Translations under genes and position numbers: made by a program
Assembly: GCF_010727475.1 (NCBI RefSeq)
Contig: NZ_AP022567.1
Coordinates: 4,774,001-4,838,000, forward strand
DNA length: 64,000 nt
Direction of reading: 5' to 3'
From: Mycolicibacterium mageritense
GTDB taxonomy: Bacteria; Actinomycetota; Actinomycetes; Mycobacteriales; Mycobacteriaceae
Shown here: positions 50,164 through 58,123 of the stretch, in pieces
Position numbering within the stretch: the first letter of the stretch is position 1
Layout: every line of letters starts with the position of its first letter
Notes under the pieces: model-generated
What the model saw: the letters and a program-made list of their open reading frames with translations, nothing else
Told to the model about the DNA's origin: nothing
The model's database searches: none

Positions 50164-51150
50164 ATGACAAGATTCGGATACACCTTGATGACCGAACAGA
50201 GCGGGCCAAAAGATCTTGTCCGGTATGCGGTTTCGGCCGAGCAGATGGGGTTCGACTTCGAGGTGTGCAGCGATCACTACACACCGTGGCTGACCACGCA
50301 GGGGCATGCGCCGAATGCGTGGCCGGTGCTCGGCGCCGTCGCCCACGCCACCGATTCGGTGCAGCTGTATTCCTACGTGACCTGCCCGACCATTCGCTAC
50401 CACCCGGTGGTGGTCGCCCAGCAGGCCGCGACCCTGCAGATCCTCGCAGACGGTCGGTTCACCCTGGGGCTCGGCACGGGCGAGAACTTGAATGAACATG
50501 TCGTCGGCAGAGGCTGGCCCACGGTCGACCGTCGCCTCGACATGCTGGCCGAGGCGATCAAGATCATTCGCGAACTGTTCAGCGGCGAGCTCATCGACCT
50601 GCACGGCGACTATTTCAGCGTCGACTCGGCGCGGCTGTGGGATCTCCCGGACCAGCCCGTGACCATCGGGGTGTCGATGACGGGTGAGAAGTCCGTCGAA
50701 CGGCTCGGGGTGCTGGCCGACCACCTGATCGATGTCGCGCCCGACCGCGAGATCGTCGAAGACTGGCGCAGGCGCAGGCATCTCACCGGTGTGTTGCCCG
50801 AAGGCCGCGTGATCGGCCAGATCCCGGTGTGCTGGGATCCCGATCGGGATGCGGCCGTGGCGCGGGCGCACGAGCAGTTCCGGTGGTTCGCGGGCGGCTG
50901 GTCGGTCAACGCGGACCTGCCGACACCGGCCGGATTCGCCGCCGCCACCAAATATGTCCGGCCTGAGGACGTCGCGGCGGCGATCCCGTGCGGGCCAGAT
51001 CTGGACGCGATCGTCGCGGCCGTCGACAAGTACCGCGACGCCGGGTTCACCGACATCGCGCTGGTTCAGATCGGCGGCGACTCGCAACAGCGGTTCTTGG
51101 ACGAGGCGGCCAAACCGCTGCTGGCCGCACTGCACGCCGAACTTGACTAG
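50164..51150 (+). CDS. LLM-class F420-dependent oxidoreductase
   Basis: 328 residues, luciferase-like TIM barrel of the F420-dependent glucose-6-phosphate-dehydrogenase relatives. FGYTLMTEQSGPKDLVRYAV at the start, SDHYTPWL, TCPTIRYHPVVVAQQAATLQ, LGLGTGENLNEHVVG and GEKSVERLGVLADHLIDVAP. It should use cofactor F420; the substrate is unknown. SigF promoter with leaderless spacing. Confidence 0.92.
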   Translation: MTRFGYTLMTEQSGPKDLVRYAVSAEQMGFDFEVCSDHYTPWLTTQGHAPNAWPVLGAVAHATDSVQLYSYVTCPTIRYHPVVVAQQAATLQILADGRFTLGLGTGENLNEHVVGRGWPTVDRRLDMLAEAIKIIRELFSGELIDLHGDYFSVDSARLWDLPDQPVTIGVSMTGEKSVERLGVLADHLIDVAPDREIVEDWRRRRHLTGVLPEGRVIGQIPVCWDPDRDAAVARAHEQFRWFAGGWSVNADLPTPAGFAAATKYVRPEDVAAAIPCGPDLDAIVAAVDKYRDAGFTDIALVQIGGDSQQRFLDEAAKPLLAALHAELD

Positions 51151-51189
51151 TCTTGCCGGCCAACGCCATTCGCACCGCCGGTAGAACAG

Positions 51190-51214
51190 GTTTCGGTGGA
51201 CGATCGGCGGGTAC
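51190..51214 (+). promoter_or_regulatory. SigF-type promoter for the small helical protein
   Basis: GTTT, 15 nt, GGGTAC. Leader about 110 nt to the ATG at 51330. Confidence 0.76.
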
Positions 51215-51329
51215 CCGACGGGCGCCGGAGCGTTGATCGCGACGGGCGCCGGCCCGACGGAGGCGCCTTCGGCGCCGAATCGGGCGGGACACCGGTTCGC
51301 GCAAGTCAACATCTGATGGGAATGAGCCT

Positions 51330-51572
51330 ATGACGAGCAACGTGCACACCGGTTCGGAGACAGGGAACGTCACCGGTACCGCCGACAAGGACTACAACCT
51401 CATTTGGTTCGTGGAAGCCTGCCTGAGCAACGCGCTGCGGATGGAGCAGTACTGCGCCGACGCGCAGCGCGAGGGCGACAGCGAGCTCACCGAACTCTTC
51501 AAGCGTGCGCAGCACGAAAGCCGCAAGGGCGCCGAGGAAGGCAAGGCGCTACTGGCGCGACGTATCGCTTGA
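51330..51572 (+). CDS. small helical (half-ferritin-like) protein
   Basis: 80 residues, two helices: NLIWFVEACLSNALRMEQYC and ELTELFKRAQHESRKGAEEG. E-x-x-x-Y and E-x-x-H spacing is like half of a ferritin-like bundle, but a full set of metal ligands is not evident. SigF promoter upstream. It overlaps the convergent DUF6328 gene by 24 bp. Confidence 0.75.
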   Translation: MTSNVHTGSETGNVTGTADKDYNLIWFVEACLSNALRMEQYCADAQREGDSELTELFKRAQHESRKGAEEGKALLARRIA

Positions 51573-52127
51573 CTCTGAGGGGCGGCGGCCTCGCGTCGGG
51601 CTCACCGGCCGGGGAACGCCCGCCGACATGGGGCTGCCGCTGCGCATTGCCAGTGGCAGTCCCATCCACAGCCCCAGGAACATCGCCAGCGTGAGCAACC
51701 CGGCGATGACACCTGCGGTGCGCCCCACGACCGTGTCGAAGATCAGATCTGACACCCCGGCCAGGGTGAGCCCGAGCAACAGCAGCCCGGCGTAGGCGCA
51801 GCGATGCGCGGCCGAGACCAGGAGGTTGAGCCGGTGCCGCCGAAACAGGATGCGGTGCATGGCGACCGGTGCCACGAGGAGTGCGGTGGCCACCGCCGAG
51901 CACGACACCGTGACGAGATACACGTCCCGCATGGTCTCGTCGAGGATGTCGAACCGTTGCTGAAACGGCAGGGTGAGCAGTAATCCGGTGAGAAGCTGAA
52001 CGCCGGTCTGTACCACCCGCAGTTCCTGCAGCAGGCTGCCCCAGTTGCGGTCGAGGCGTTCGGCTTCAGTTTCGTGTCGAGCCGCTTGATCCCAGCGCTG
52101 ATCCTCTTCGGGATCATCGACACCCAT
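51549..52127 (-). CDS. DUF6328 family membrane protein
   Basis: 192 residues. N-terminal LLQELRVVQTGVQLLTGLLL then LPFQQRFDILDETMRDVYLV are hallmarks of DUF6328. Four transmembrane segments (about 38-58, 70-92, 106-128 and 135-157), then a Pro/Arg/Ser tail. Function unknown. Starts with ATG, MGVDDPEEDQ. Confidence 0.85.
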   Translation of the reverse strand: MGVDDPEEDQRWDQAARHETEAERLDRNWGSLLQELRVVQTGVQLLTGLLLTLPFQQRFDILDETMRDVYLVTVSCSAVATALLVAPVAMHRILFRRHRLNLLVSAAHRCAYAGLLLLGLTLAGVSDLIFDTVVGRTAGVIAGLLTLAMFLGLWMGLPLAMRSGSPMSAGVPRPVSPTRGRRPSESSDTSRQ

Positions 52128-52150
52128 GTATCGATGATCGCATCGATTAC

Positions 52151-52176
52151 GTGTCAGCCGAAGCCATGTGGGGTAA
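52151..52176 (+). promoter_or_regulatory. weak SigF-like site before the 43-residue membrane peptide
   Basis: GTGT, 16 nt, GGGTAA; 9 nt to the ATG, the same spacing as the full-match leaderless sites. Confidence 0.42.
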
Positions 52177-52185
52177 TCCGATCCC

Positions 52186-52317
52186 ATGGCAGAGATTTCG
52201 CCTACGACACTGCGGCGCGTGCTGATCGTCACGGGGCTGGTGCTCGGCGTGCTGATCTTGATCATCGCGCTCGTCTACGCCATGGCGTTCATCATTCTGG
52301 CGCCCATGATGGCCTGA
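52186..52317 (+). CDS. 43-residue single-span membrane peptide
   Basis: Opens MAEISPTTLRRVLIVTGLVL; one hydrophobic helix (about 12-38) with a Met-rich end. Too short for standard callers, but third-position GC is high, and the start is 9 nt after a SigF-like -10 box. Sits just before the chaB-rsbW-sigF operon. Confidence 0.6.
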   Translation: MAEISPTTLRRVLIVTGLVLGVLILIIALVYAMAFIILAPMMA

Positions 52318-52331
52318 CGAATCGGCCGGAC

Positions 52332-52357
52332 GTTTGCCCGCAGCGCTCTGTGGGCAC
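52332..52357 (+). promoter_or_regulatory. SigF-type promoter for chaB-rsbW-sigF
   Basis: GTTT, 16 nt, GGGCAC; one base off GGGTAC. Positive autoregulation of the sigF operon is known in M. smegmatis and fits this site. Confidence 0.62.
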
Positions 52358-52398
52358 ACGTTGCTGTGGACGGCGAAAACACCGAAAGGAGCAGGGAC

Positions 52399-52818
52399 GT
52401 GCCGAAGACGACGAAACAAGGCAAGCCCAAGAAGGACGAACTGCCGAGCACTTTGCAGAAGTCCAGCGCGAAGGCGCAGCGTACCTTCGCCAAGGCGCAC
52501 GACTCTGCCGTGAAAGAGTACGGAGAGGGGCAACGCGCGCACCGCGTTGCGTACTCGGCGCTCAAACACAGCTTCGAGAAGGTCGGGGATCACTGGGAAC
52601 CCAAATCGCACCGCGGCCCGTCCGATCAACGCGCACGCAGCGGTGGCCCCAACGCCAAGGGCAAGTCGGCGGGCGGGGTGGACGCCAACTCGACCAAGAA
52701 GCACCTGATGGAGGTTGCTCGTCGGCTCGATGTCCACGGGCGGTCGACGATGAGCAAGGATGAGCTGGTCGATGCGATCGCTCGGGCCAATCGTCGAGAG
52801 ACCCGCAGTTCACGTTGA
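52399..52818 (+). CDS. chaB: ChaB-domain protein, first gene of the sigF operon
   Basis: 139 residues. A ChaB domain (ELPSTLQKSSAKAQRTFAKA then HDSAVKEYGEGQRAHRVAYS, ALKHSFEKVGDHWEPK) is followed by a linker and a Rho-N/SAP-like region (TKKHLMEVARRLDVHGRSTM). The GTG start has AAAGGAG upstream. chaB co-transcribed with rsbW-sigF is known in M. smegmatis; its function is unclear. It may bind DNA or RNA through the C-terminal motif. Confidence 0.88.
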   Translation: MPKTTKQGKPKKDELPSTLQKSSAKAQRTFAKAHDSAVKEYGEGQRAHRVAYSALKHSFEKVGDHWEPKSHRGPSDQRARSGGPNAKGKSAGGVDANSTKKHLMEVARRLDVHGRSTMSKDELVDAIARANRRETRSSR

Positions 52819-52892
52819 GGTCGAACATCATTGCCCATGCGATCGCTGGCATCAGCGGGAGTAAGGTCGGTCGGGATATGCCGGGAGGTCAG

Positions 52893-53336
52893 ATGGCAGA
52901 TGCGGTAGAGCAACACCACCCACCCGCCCGCGGAACGCGGTCGGTGGAGATTCGTGTCGCAGCAAGGCTGGAGAACTTGGCCGTGGTGCGGACGGTGGTT
53001 GCTGCGCTTGCCACATTCGAGGATCTGGACTTCGACGTGGTCGCAGATCTGCGGTTGGCGGTCGATGAGGCCTGTACCGCGCTGATCCGCTCGGCGTTGC
53101 CCGACTCGTCGTTGTTGCTGACAGTGGATCCGCGCGAGGATGCCGTGGTGATCAGCGTGTCCACGACATGCAACGACGACGCCGTCGTCAAACCGGGCAG
53201 CTTCAGCTGGCACGTGCTCAGCTCGTTGACCGACGAGGTCCAGACGTTCACCGGCGGACACAGCGACGGTCAGGGACCGAAAGGCCAGGTATTCGGAATC
53301 ACGCTCACCACGAGGCGAGTGAGCCTGCTGCGGTGA
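52893..53336 (+). CDS. rsbW: RsbW/UsfX anti-SigF factor
   Basis: 147 residues, GHKL-type anti-sigma kinase. VEIRVAARLENLAVVRTVVA, FEDLDFDVVADLRLAVDEAC (N-box region), PGSFSWHVLSSLTDEVQTF and GQVFGITLTTRR. It holds SigF inactive until an anti-anti-sigma protein binds. ATG chosen with GGGAGG upstream; an ATG 15 bases earlier is possible. GTGA overlap with sigF ensures balanced synthesis. Confidence 0.94.
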   Translation: MADAVEQHHPPARGTRSVEIRVAARLENLAVVRTVVAALATFEDLDFDVVADLRLAVDEACTALIRSALPDSSLLLTVDPREDAVVISVSTTCNDDAVVKPGSFSWHVLSSLTDEVQTFTGGHSDGQGPKGQVFGITLTTRRVSLLR

Positions 53337-54085
53337 CGTCGGAATACGCGGACGTCCTGGTCATGTTCCGCGAGCTGCAGGGGATGACCGAGGAATCACC
53401 GCAGTACTCGCATCAGCGCGAACGGATCGTGGAGCGGTGCCTGCCGTTGGCCGATCACATCGCGCGCCGTTTCGATGGCCGGGGTGAGCCCCGGGAGGAT
53501 CTCGTGCAGGTCGCGCGGGTCGGTCTGGTGAATGCCATCAATCGATTCGACGTCGAAACCGGTTCTGATTTCGTGTCATTCGCCGTACCGACCATCATGG
53601 GTGAGGTTCGGCGGTACTTCCGGGACAACAGCTGGTCGGTCAAGGTGCCGCGGCGCCTCAAAGAACTGCATCTGCGTCTTGGCGCGGCGACCGCGGAGCT
53701 GTCGCAACGTCTGGGCCGCGCACCGACGGCCACGGAGCTGGCCGACGAACTCGAAATGGACCGGGACGAGGTTGTCGAAGGTCTGATCGCAGGCAGTTCG
53801 TACAACACCCTGTCGATCGACAGCGGGGGAGGCGGTGACGAAGATGCGCCCGCCATCGTCGACACGCTCGGTGACGTCGACACGCGCATGGATCAGATCG
53901 AGAATCGTGAGGCGCTGCGACCGCTGTTGGCTCAGCTGCCGGAGCGTGAGCGCACCGTGCTGCTGTTGCGCTTTTTCGAGTCGATGACGCAGACGCAGAT
54001 CGCCGAGCGGGTCGGGATATCCCAGATGCACGTGTCGCGGCTGCTCGCGAAATCGCTAGCGCGACTTCGCGACCAGCTGCAGTAA
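53333..54085 (+). CDS. sigF: RNA polymerase sigma factor SigF
   Basis: 250 residues, group-3 (sigma-B/F type). Region 2: LADHIARRFDGRGEPREDLV, FVSFAVPTIMGEVRRYFRDN; region 3: ELSQRLGRAPTATELADELE; region 4: LAQLPERERTVLLLRFFESM, with TQTQIAERVGISQMHVSRLL as helix-turn-helix. It directs RNA polymerase to GTTT-N15-17-GGGTA promoters, which occur 21 times in this window. GTG start coupled to rsbW. A second STAS gene overlaps its 3' end by 30 bp on the other strand. Confidence 0.96.
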   Translation: MTSEYADVLVMFRELQGMTEESPQYSHQRERIVERCLPLADHIARRFDGRGEPREDLVQVARVGLVNAINRFDVETGSDFVSFAVPTIMGEVRRYFRDNSWSVKVPRRLKELHLRLGAATAELSQRLGRAPTATELADELEMDRDEVVEGLIAGSSYNTLSIDSGGGGDEDAPAIVDTLGDVDTRMDQIENREALRPLLAQLPERERTVLLLRFFESMTQTQIAERVGISQMHVSRLLAKSLARLRDQLQ

Positions 54086-54478
54086 CGGCGAAGCGCTCGA
54101 CATCGTGGACAAGGCCGCCGAGACCGTGTCCGAGGTGGGCAGGCGATGGTCGGTGTCGCAGACCCGCAGCAGTCTGGCAACCGCGCGGCTGGGAACCAAC
54201 CGCCAATCGCAGCTGTCAGCGGCGCACTGGGCCGCCACCGTCGTCAGCGCGGAAAAGCCGGCTGCGCCGAAGAAGTCCACGGCGGACAGATCCACGACCA
54301 TGCGGTCCGCGTGTGCGGCATGGCGCGCGGCATAGTCGGCGAATTCGGTGGAGTTTGCCGCATCGATGTCGCCATGGGCGGCGACTACGGCGGCGGATTC
54401 GGACATCCAGCGAGTGGCGAACACCGCGGCGATGCCGTCGGTGCGGGCGGAATGTGCGGTTGGCGTAGTGACAGACAT
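54056..54478 (-). CDS. STAS-domain anti-anti-sigma factor (Rsf-like), copy 2
   Basis: 140 residues. STAS core: AVVAAHGDIDAANSTEFADY, MVVDLSAVDFFGAAGFSALT. The position equivalent to the phospho-acceptor Ser/Thr is Ala73, so control by phosphorylation at that site is not possible; Cys85, Cys90 and Cys107 remain, allowing redox control. In M. tuberculosis RsfA is redox-controlled and RsfB phosphorylation-controlled (known). Convergent with sigF, overlapping 30 bp. Confidence 0.9.
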   Translation of the reverse strand: MSVTTPTAHSARTDGIAAVFATRWMSESAAVVAAHGDIDAANSTEFADYAARHAAHADRMVVDLSAVDFFGAAGFSALTTVAAQCAADSCDWRLVPSRAVARLLRVCDTDHRLPTSDTVSAALSTMSSASPLLQLVAKSR

Positions 54479-54667
54479 GGTGACTCCATCAGTCGGAATA
54501 CGTGTATTCGTTCTGTGGCGCACGCTGACGTCGGAAGCCCAGGAGTTCGGCCCGGACGTCTGAAACGGTCGCATCGGCTGTGAACTCAACCTGTCCCGAC
54601 CCTACGCGGCTCACGGTCATCCGACAACGTTCGCGGTAGGCCTGCCCGCATGGGCCAGACTGTTCCC

Positions 54668-55216
54668 ATGTCGACCATCACAGCTGCCGGAGGCGTGCTG
54701 CTTGCCGCCGGTGCGGGCAGCCGGTTCGGGATGCCGAAAGTGCTTGCGGCGCAGGGTGAATGGCTGCGCGGTGCGGTCACCGCGCTGCGCGACGGCGGAT
54801 GCGCCGACGTCGTGGTGGTGCTGGGTGCGGCCGTCGTCGACGTCCCGGAACCGGCGCGCGCGGTCATTGCCGAGGACTGGGCGGACGGCCTGTCCGCATC
54901 GCTGCGGGCCGGTATCGAGGCGCTCGATTCAGCCGATTGTGCGGTACTGCACCTCGTCGACACGCCCGATGTCGGCGCCGACGTTGTGCGTCGGGTACTG
55001 GCTGCGGCGCAAGAGTCGGGGCTGGCCCGCGCCGTCTACTCCGGCCGTCCCGGGCACCCCGTCGTGGTGGCCCGGACGTATTGGGCCGAGTTGCTGGCCG
55101 CCGTGCACGGCGACGAGGGCGCCAGGCCGTTCCTGCGCGGCAGAAGCGACGTCGTCGCGGTCGAATGTGGTGATCTCGCGAGCGGCGCCGATATCGACGT
55201 CAACCCCCGAGGTTGA
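54668..55216 (+). CDS. MobA/MocA-like nucleotidyltransferase
   Basis: 182 residues. NTP-transferase start GGVLLAAGAGSRFGMPK, then DWADGLSASLRAGIEAL and HLVDTPDVGADVVRRVL; GRPGHPVVVAR. Matches the MobA-like/MocA family that adds nucleotides to molybdopterin. No other molybdenum-cofactor genes are in the window. An ATG 18 bases upstream is an equal start choice. Convergent overlap of 17 bp with the next gene. Confidence 0.88.
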   Translation: MSTITAAGGVLLAAGAGSRFGMPKVLAAQGEWLRGAVTALRDGGCADVVVVLGAAVVDVPEPARAVIAEDWADGLSASLRAGIEALDSADCAVLHLVDTPDVGADVVRRVLAAAQESGLARAVYSGRPGHPVVVARTYWAELLAAVHGDEGARPFLRGRSDVVAVECGDLASGADIDVNPRG

Positions 55217-55532
55217 GCCCGAGGACGGCGCCGGCGAACCGGCGTACCGAGACCTCGGCGATTCTCGCGGCGTCGGCATGGCCCGTGCGGGCTCTGCTGT
55301 GGACGGTCGCGGTGACCGGGTCGAGGGTGACCTCCGCGAGCAACTCGCCTGTGGTCGGCTCGCACACCGCCCACGAGTAGAACGTGTCCGACGCCCACTG
55401 GGCTTCGCGGCGGGTCACGTAGTCCGGATCGGTCTCGCCGAGGTCGGTGAGGGCCGGGCGGTCGTCAATCAGGTCATCGTCGCGAAGCGCGCGCAAATAC
55501 CATGCGCCGGCGTTGATTTCGATCGGTTCCAT
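55200..55532 (-). CDS. conserved hypothetical protein
   Basis: 110 residues. EINAGAWYLRALRDDDLIDD then WASDTFYSWAVCEPTTGELL, LAEVTLDPVTATV. The layout is like the N-terminal strand-helix part of GNAT acyltransferases (RimJ/RimL type) but without a clear acetyl-CoA loop. Located upstream of the terminator that closes accA3. Function unknown. Confidence 0.72.
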   Translation of the reverse strand: MEPIEINAGAWYLRALRDDDLIDDRPALTDLGETDPDYVTRREAQWASDTFYSWAVCEPTTGELLAEVTLDPVTATVHSRARTGHADAARIAEVSVRRFAGAVLGLNLGG

Positions 55533-55553
55533 CGGCGCGCACTCCTTGAGAAC

Positions 55554-55596
55554 GCAGTCAGGGCTGCGATCCCGACGGGATCACAGCCCTGACTGC
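55554..55596 (-). terminator. long hairpin terminator after accA3
   Basis: Arms of 20 bases with one mismatch: GCAGTCAGGGCTG then GATCCC, loop GAC, GGGATC then CAGCCCTGACTGC. It begins 17 bp past the accA3 stop. Confidence 0.85.
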
Positions 55597-55612
55597 AAAT
55601 GTCAGTGATCGA

Positions 55613-57409
55613 TTACTTGATCTCGGCGATCACGGTGCCCTGCGTGATGGCAGCGCCCGCCTCGACGGCCAGGCCGGTGATGGTGCCGTCCTTGTGAGCC
55701 GTGACCGGGTTCTCCATCTTCATGGCCTCCAGAACCACCACGAGGTCACCGGCGGACACCTCCTGGCCCTCTTCCACGGCCACCTTGACCACGGTGCCCT
55801 GCATCGGAGCCGTCACCGAGTCACCCGAAGCCGCCGCACCTCCGGCGCCACCACGCTTGCGCGGCTTGGGCTTCTTACGAACAACACCGCTCACGCCGCC
55901 ACCGCCACCGCCGCCGAGCGCCAGGTCTCCGGGCAGCGACACCTCGAGACGACGGCCACCGACCTCGACGACCACGGTCTGGCGCGGAACGGTGTCCTCT
56001 TCCTCGATCGGATCGCCACCGGTGAAGGGCTCGACGGTGTTGTTCCACTCGGTCTCGATCCAGCGGGTGTGCACGTCGAAGCTCTCGCCGTCACCGATGA
56101 ACGCAGGGTCGGAGACCACGGCCCGGTGGAACGGGATGACGGTCGCCAGGCCCTCGACATGGAATTCGGCGAGCGCTCGGCGGGACCGTTCCAGCGCCTC
56201 TTCGCGCGTGGCGCCAGTGACGATCAGCTTGGACAGCATCGAGTCGAACTGGCCACCGATGACCGAGCCGGCCTCGACGCCGGAGTCCAGGCGTACACCG
56301 GGGCCGGTGGGGATGTCATAGCGCGTGACCGGGCCGGGGGCGGGCAGGAAGCCGCGGCCGGCGTCCTCGCCGTTGATGCGGAACTCGATCGAGTGGCCGC
56401 GCGGCGTCGGATCCTCGGTGATGTCGAGGGGCTCGCCGTTGGCGATCTTGAACTGCTGGCGCACCAGGTCGATGCCCGAGGTCTCCTCGGTGACGGGGTG
56501 TTCCACCTGCAGTCGGGTGTTGACCTCGAGGAACGAGATCAGGCCGTCCTGGCCGACCAGGTATTCGACGGTGCCTGCGCCGTAGTACTGGGCCTCCTTG
56601 CAGATGCGCTTGGCCGACTCGTGGATCTCCTTGCGCTGCGCGTCGGTCAGGAACGGCGCCGGGGCCTCCTCGACGAGCTTCTGGAAGCGGCGCTGCAGCG
56701 AGCAGTCGCGGGTGCCTGCGACGACGACGTTGCCGTGCTGGTCGGCGATCACCTGGGCCTCGACGTGACGCGGCTTGTCCAGGTAGCGCTCGACGAAGCA
56801 CTCCCCGCGGCCGAACGCGGCGATGGCCTCACGGGTCGCCGACTCGAACAGCTCGGGGATCTCCTCGATGGTGCGGGCCACCTTCATGCCGCGGCCGCCA
56901 CCGCCGAACGCGGCCTTGATCGCGACCGGAACGCCGTACTCCTTGGCGAATGCGACGACCTCGTCGGCGTCCTTGACCGGATCCGGGGTGCCCGGCACCA
57001 GCGGGGCCTTGGCCCGCGCGGCGATGTGGCGGGCCGTGACCTTGTCGCCGAGGTCGCGGATCGACTGCGGGCTCGGGCCGATCCAGATCAGTCCGGCGTC
57101 CAGCACGGCCTGGGCGAAGTCGGCGTTCTCCGACAGGAAGCCGTAACCCGGGTGGATGGCGTTGGCGCCGGACTTCGCGGCGGCGTCGAGGATCTTCTCG
57201 AACACCAGGTACGACTCGGCAGACGTCTGGCCACCGAGGGCGAACGCCTCGTCGGCGAGCCGCACGTGCGGCGCATCGGCGTCGGGCTCGGCGTACACGG
57301 CCACGCTGGCCAGTCCGGCGTCCTTGGCGGCGCGGATCACCCGAACCGCGATCTCCCCGCGATTGGCGACAAGCACCTTGGAGATCTTTGAGCTGGCGTG
57401 GTTCGCCAC
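55613..57409 (-). CDS. accA3: acyl-CoA carboxylase alpha subunit (biotin carboxylase + biotin carrier)
   Basis: 598 residues. ATP-grasp biotin carboxylase: ISKVLVANRGEIAVRVIRAA, AFGGGGRGMKVARTIEEIPE, RDCSLQRRFQKLVEEAPAPF, EVNTRLQVEHPVTEETSGID. Biotin carrier end: VVLEAMKMENPVTAHKDG with the biotinylated Lys. Supplies malonyl- and methylmalonyl-CoA and carboxyacyl-CoA for fatty and mycolic acids with AccD partners. Its place beside sigF is as in M. tuberculosis. GTG start. Confidence 0.97.
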   Translation of the reverse strand: MANHASSKISKVLVANRGEIAVRVIRAAKDAGLASVAVYAEPDADAPHVRLADEAFALGGQTSAESYLVFEKILDAAAKSGANAIHPGYGFLSENADFAQAVLDAGLIWIGPSPQSIRDLGDKVTARHIAARAKAPLVPGTPDPVKDADEVVAFAKEYGVPVAIKAAFGGGGRGMKVARTIEEIPELFESATREAIAAFGRGECFVERYLDKPRHVEAQVIADQHGNVVVAGTRDCSLQRRFQKLVEEAPAPFLTDAQRKEIHESAKRICKEAQYYGAGTVEYLVGQDGLISFLEVNTRLQVEHPVTEETSGIDLVRQQFKIANGEPLDITEDPTPRGHSIEFRINGEDAGRGFLPAPGPVTRYDIPTGPGVRLDSGVEAGSVIGGQFDSMLSKLIVTGATREEALERSRRALAEFHVEGLATVIPFHRAVVSDPAFIGDGESFDVHTRWIETEWNNTVEPFTGGDPIEEEDTVPRQTVVVEVGGRRLEVSLPGDLALGGGGGGGVSGVVRKKPKPRKRGGAGGAAASGDSVTAPMQGTVVKVAVEEGQEVSAGDLVVVLEAMKMENPVTAHKDGTITGLAVEAGAAITQGTVIAEIK

Positions 57410-57703
57410 GGTGCCTCCTCGGCAGTTCTCTAAGAAACGTCTTTAAGAATCTATCGCGGGCAGTTTATGCGGCGCACCTGAACCCTTGGCGAGCCGGTGC
57501 CGGTTACCGACGGGTAGGTTTCGTCCCGGATTCGTCGGTCGGCGCATCGGTCCTGCTCGACGCCAGAATTCGGGCGTAAGCCCGCACCCCGACGCTATTA
57601 CCGTTGGCGCGCGGGGGCAGGGATATTCGTCAATGTTGTCGGCGTGTTGGTGAGTGGGGGTCATGGCGGCCGCGCCCACGGCGGCCGCGTCGTCGACTGT
57701 CGC

Positions 57704-58123
57704 TCAGGCGGCCCGCAGCCGCCGTTTGATCCGCGTCAGCATGGCCGACATGCCGCGCAGCCGCAGCGGGCTGATCAGGGCGGCCAGGCCCAGGTCGGTA
57801 TAGAAGTCGTCGGGTACGGCCAGGATGTCGTCCGAGGATTGGTTGTCGAGCCCGGTCGCGAGGATCGCGGCGAACCCGCGCGTCGTCGGCGCCTCGGCAG
57901 GCGCGCTGAAGTACAGCCGGACATGGTCCCGGTCAGACGCGTCGACGTCGAGGAACAGCGGCGACTGGCACTCGGGGACCGGCTCCATCGCGGCTTCCTC
58001 GAGGTGAGCGGGCAGCGGCGGCAAGTCGTTGGCGAACTCCAGAAGCAGCTGCAGCTTGTCCTGGCCGGTCACTTCCTGGAAGTCCGAAACCACCTCGGCC
58101 AGGGCGGCCGGCATGGCACTCAT
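57704..58123 (-). CDS. SufE-like protein
   Basis: 139 residues. LAEVVSDFQEVTGQDKLQLL, then ECQSPLFLDV with the conserved Cys that accepts sulfane sulfur in SufE, and RGFAAILATGLDNQSSDDIL. SufE carries sulfur from a desulfurase to Fe-S assembly. Start overlaps sseA by 4 bp (ATGA), so it likely takes sulfur from or works with the rhodanese. The same pair is next to accA3 in M. tuberculosis. Confidence 0.9.
   Translation of the reverse strand: MSAMPAALAEVVSDFQEVTGQDKLQLLLEFANDLPPLPAHLEEAAMEPVPECQSPLFLDVDASDRDHVRLYFSAPAEAPTTRGFAAILATGLDNQSSDDILAVPDDFYTDLGLAALISPLRLRGMSAMLTRIKRRLRAA

Noticed and set aside
52854..52878. SigF promoter directly before rsbW (GGGATA at 52873)
   Set aside because: No GTTT-like element at 15-17 nt; the chaB promoter is sufficient to drive the operon.
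55694..57391. 565-codon open frame antisense to accA3
   Set aside because: Shadow of accA3, no domain, composition dominated by Asp/Gly/Arg/Leu.
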